Of a stretch of DNA of 62,206 nt, positions 60,709 through 62,206 are shown piece after piece; within the stretch, counting starts at the first letter, position 1; the number at the start of each line of letters is the position of its first letter. The notes under the pieces were generated by a model, which did not search any database, was not told the DNA's origin, and saw only the letters and a list, made by a program, of their open reading frames with translations. The DNA comes from UMGS1696 sp964457685 (GTDB lineage Bacteria; Bacillota; Clostridia; Oscillospirales; CAG-272): assembly GCA_964457685.1 (NCBI GenBank), contig CAYWFS010000005.1, positions 1-62,206 on the forward strand, written 5' to 3'. The position numbers and the translations under genes are program-made.

Positions 60709-61407
60709 TTATCTGTTGTTTATGAGAGCAGTGAGTTCCACAGGGTCAACGATAACGCCGTCCTTGTAAACTCTCATGTTACCGGAGGCAATTTCATCGA
60801 TGAGGATAACCTCGCCGTTGTTGTAACCGAATTCAAACTTGATATCCCAAAGGTCAAGACCGATGGACTTGAGGTCGTCGGCAACAACCTTTGTGATCTT
60901 GAGTGTCTGTTCCTTGAGGCTTGCAAACATGTCAGCAGTCATAATGCCGAGAGCAACAAGTCCTTCGCCTGTTACGAGCGGATCACCCTTTTCGTCATTT
61001 TTGAAGGTGCATTCCACGTAACCGCCATCAAGCACTGTACCGTCTTTGATGTATTCACCGTAGCGGCGAACAAAGCTACCTGTAGCAACGAGACGGCAGA
61101 TAACTTCGAGACCGTTACCGCCCTTGTCCTTGCCGAAACATTCAGCGGGGAGAACTTCCATTGTGGCATCATCAAGATTTGCGGAAACGTAGTGTGTCTT
61201 GATTCCGGCTTCCTTGAGCTTTTCAAAGTAGTAAACGGATGTCTGGAGGTTAGCCTTGCCAATACCCTCGATGGTGAGACCAACGGAGTTTTCGCCCGGA
61301 TCAAACACACCGTCTTTTCCTGTGCAGTCGTCCTTGAACTTCAGAAGAACGTTGCCGTTATCAAGCTGGTAAACATCTTTGGTTTTGCCTGTGTAAATCT
61401 TATTCAT
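60709..61407 (-). CDS. purC: SAICAR synthetase
   Basis: PurC ligates aspartate to CAIR in purine synthesis. The 232 residues carry IYTGKTKDVYQLDNGNVLLKFKD-type N-terminal ATP-binding sequence, ICRLVATGSFVRRYG, and DIKFEFGYNNGEVILIDEI near the end. AAAGGAG precedes the ATG. It is apart from other pur genes here, and no purine riboswitch fold is evident upstream. Confidence 0.94.
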   Translation of the reverse strand: MNKIYTGKTKDVYQLDNGNVLLKFKDDCTGKDGVFDPGENSVGLTIEGIGKANLQTSVYYFEKLKEAGIKTHYVSANLDDATMEVLPAECFGKDKGGNGLEVICRLVATGSFVRRYGEYIKDGTVLDGGYVECTFKNDEKGDPLVTGEGLVALGIMTADMFASLKEQTLKITKVVADDLKSIGLDLWDIKFEFGYNNGEVILIDEIASGNMRVYKDGVIVDPVELTALINNR

Positions 61408-61444
61408 AATTCTGCTCCTTTAAGTCGAAAAGTGGATGAATCAC

Positions 61445-61472
61445 AATATAATTATATCACAAATGCGGTCAA
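61445..61472 (-). promoter_or_regulatory. promoter of purC
   Basis: TTGACC (61467-61472) and TATATT (61445-61450) on the minus strand are 16 bases apart. An alternative -10 TATAAT overlaps the spacer, but with no -35 at the right distance. Confidence 0.55.
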
Positions 61473-61647
61473 TTGTCTGTACTTTTTCAAAAAAATGGTT
61501 TTGCAATATAGAAAAAATTCATGGGTTTAAAGGGCAGTTGAATATGAAAAATTACTATTTTTCGGAAAATGCTCAAAATAGATAAGACAGAGTATTAATA
61601 TAAGCCAAGTAAAGCGATAATTCGACGTTAGAGCCGTTTTAGAAAAT
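61473..61647. other. non-coding interval between purC and spoVT
   Basis: This 175-base AT-rich stretch holds no gene I can support. A 13-codon frame at 61544-61585 lacks a ribosome site. A short AGAGC/GCTCT pairing near 61630-61655 follows spoVT but has no T run. Confidence 0.5.
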
Positions 61648-62184
61648 TCAGCTCTCAAGCTGTTTTCCCAAGAACCCTGCCGCTGTCTGAATAAGCTTTG
61701 CTTCAAGCTCAGGCTCTATCCTCTTGCTGTCGGGAAGACGAAGCGAGGCAACACAGCCGGTAATGTCTCCGTCGGTGATTATCGGCATGAGACACCCGAC
61801 ACTTGCACCGCCGTCAATGAGAGGGAAGGAAAGAGTGTCTCCCGAGGTGTAAAATTGCCGTTTTTCAATAGCGTTTTCGGTCTCCTCACTCAGCTTTTTG
61901 TCGAGGTACTCACGCTTTGGAACCCCGGCACAGGCGATAACAGCATCTCTGTCGCATATAACAACCTCGAGATTGCAGGTCTTGTGTAGTGTCTCGGCAT
62001 ACTGTGAAGCGAACGACGCAAGCTCCCCTATCGGAGAATACTTCTTGAAAATAACCTCTCCCTCTCTGTCTGTATATATCTCAAGCGGGTCGCCTTCACG
62101 GATACGCATGGTTCTTCTTATCTCCTTCGGGATAACGACGCGTCCGAGGTCGTCAATCCTTCTTACTATACCGGTAGCTTTCAT
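61648..62184 (-). CDS. spoVT: stage V sporulation protein T
   Basis: SpoVT is an AbrB-type regulator active in the forespore. The 178 residues have an N-terminal swapped-hairpin DNA-binding domain (about 1-50, TGIVRRIDDLGRVVIPKEIR) and a C-terminal GAF-like domain (about 55-178). Length and both domains match SpoVT rather than the shorter AbrB or Abh. AAAGGAGCATTACCC precedes the ATG. With the CwlD-like amidase, it points to an endospore former. Confidence 0.93.
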   Translation of the reverse strand: MKATGIVRRIDDLGRVVIPKEIRRTMRIREGDPLEIYTDREGEVIFKKYSPIGELASFASQYAETLHKTCNLEVVICDRDAVIACAGVPKREYLDKKLSEETENAIEKRQFYTSGDTLSFPLIDGGASVGCLMPIITDGDITGCVASLRLPDSKRIEPELEAKLIQTAAGFLGKQLES

Positions 62185-62206
62185 GGGTAATGCTCCTTTA
62201 AATAAT

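Noticed and set aside
60643..61530. 295-codon plus-strand frame over purC
   Set aside because: PurC on the minus strand is complete with promoter and ribosome site.
61544..61585. 13-codon plus-strand frame with Tyr-Tyr-Phe, as a second aromatic leader peptide
   Set aside because: No ribosome site, no promoter, no downstream hairpin pair and no gene on that strand after it.

Overview
The window is a chromosomal segment of a low-to-mid GC Gram-positive anaerobe. The closest fit is a spore-forming, plant-fibre-degrading member of Clostridia (Oscillospirales/Ruminococcaceae-like). This rests on the gene families, the canonical TTGACA-17-TATAAT promoters, strong purine-rich ribosome sites, frequent TTG starts, a T-box leader, and the sporulation-type genes spoVT and a CwlD-like amidase. 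I see no tRNA, rRNA, insertion sequence, prophage or CRISPR array. The lineage is inferred from gene content only.

Layout. (1) 86-6059: a xylose/xylan module. An AraC-type regulator is divergent from xylA, a cytoplasmic GH3 beta-xylosidase and xylB. (2) 6282-9309: a TauE/SafE permease, a DUF1538 membrane protein and a double-length P-II-like protein. (3) 9375-11936: a COG4586/4587/3694-type ABC transporter. (4) 12089-17607, leftward: radA, hisS, a T-box leader with a Tyr specifier feeding an acyl-CoA ligase-like gene, and a CwlD-like amidase. (5) 17774-20838: a MacB/FtsX-type ABC transporter. (6) 21077-26811: a lipoprotein with a DUF4298 protein, then polA, a PPi-type phosphofructokinase and cysteine synthase. 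(7) 27025-33596: a complete F-type ATP synthase operon in which b-like, delta-like and alpha sequences form one 742-residue reading frame. (8) 33688-37355: a heterodimeric ABC exporter. (9) 37603-43594: a Dlt-like surface-polymer acylation operon whose last protein joins an SGNH/DltD-like domain to a NodB deacetylase. (10) 43656-50632, leftward: aroF-tyrA-aroB-aroA-aroC-aroEK-aroQ, preceded by a 23-residue Tyr/Phe-rich leader peptide and attenuator hairpins. (11) 51164-62184: recG, an obg/ppa/aminotransferase operon, a MazG-HAD fusion with aspS, an esterase, purC and spoVT.

How it fits together. Xylo-oligosaccharides would be cut inside the cell by the GH3 enzyme and passed through XylA and XylB to the pentose phosphate pathway; no sugar importer lies in the window. 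Glycolysis appears to use a PPi-dependent PFK. The ATP synthase ion motif looks H+-type. Two independent RNA devices appear to read tyrosine supply: the T-box at 13762-14036 and the leader-peptide attenuator at 50696-50856.

The most unusual observations are the b/delta/alpha fusion, the aromatic leader-peptide attenuator, the Tyr T-box on an acyl-CoA ligase-like gene, and a family of 3'-end elements (6067, 17666, 60557, with a diverged relative at 33598). In these elements a conserved core sits inside terminator stems of unrelated sequence.
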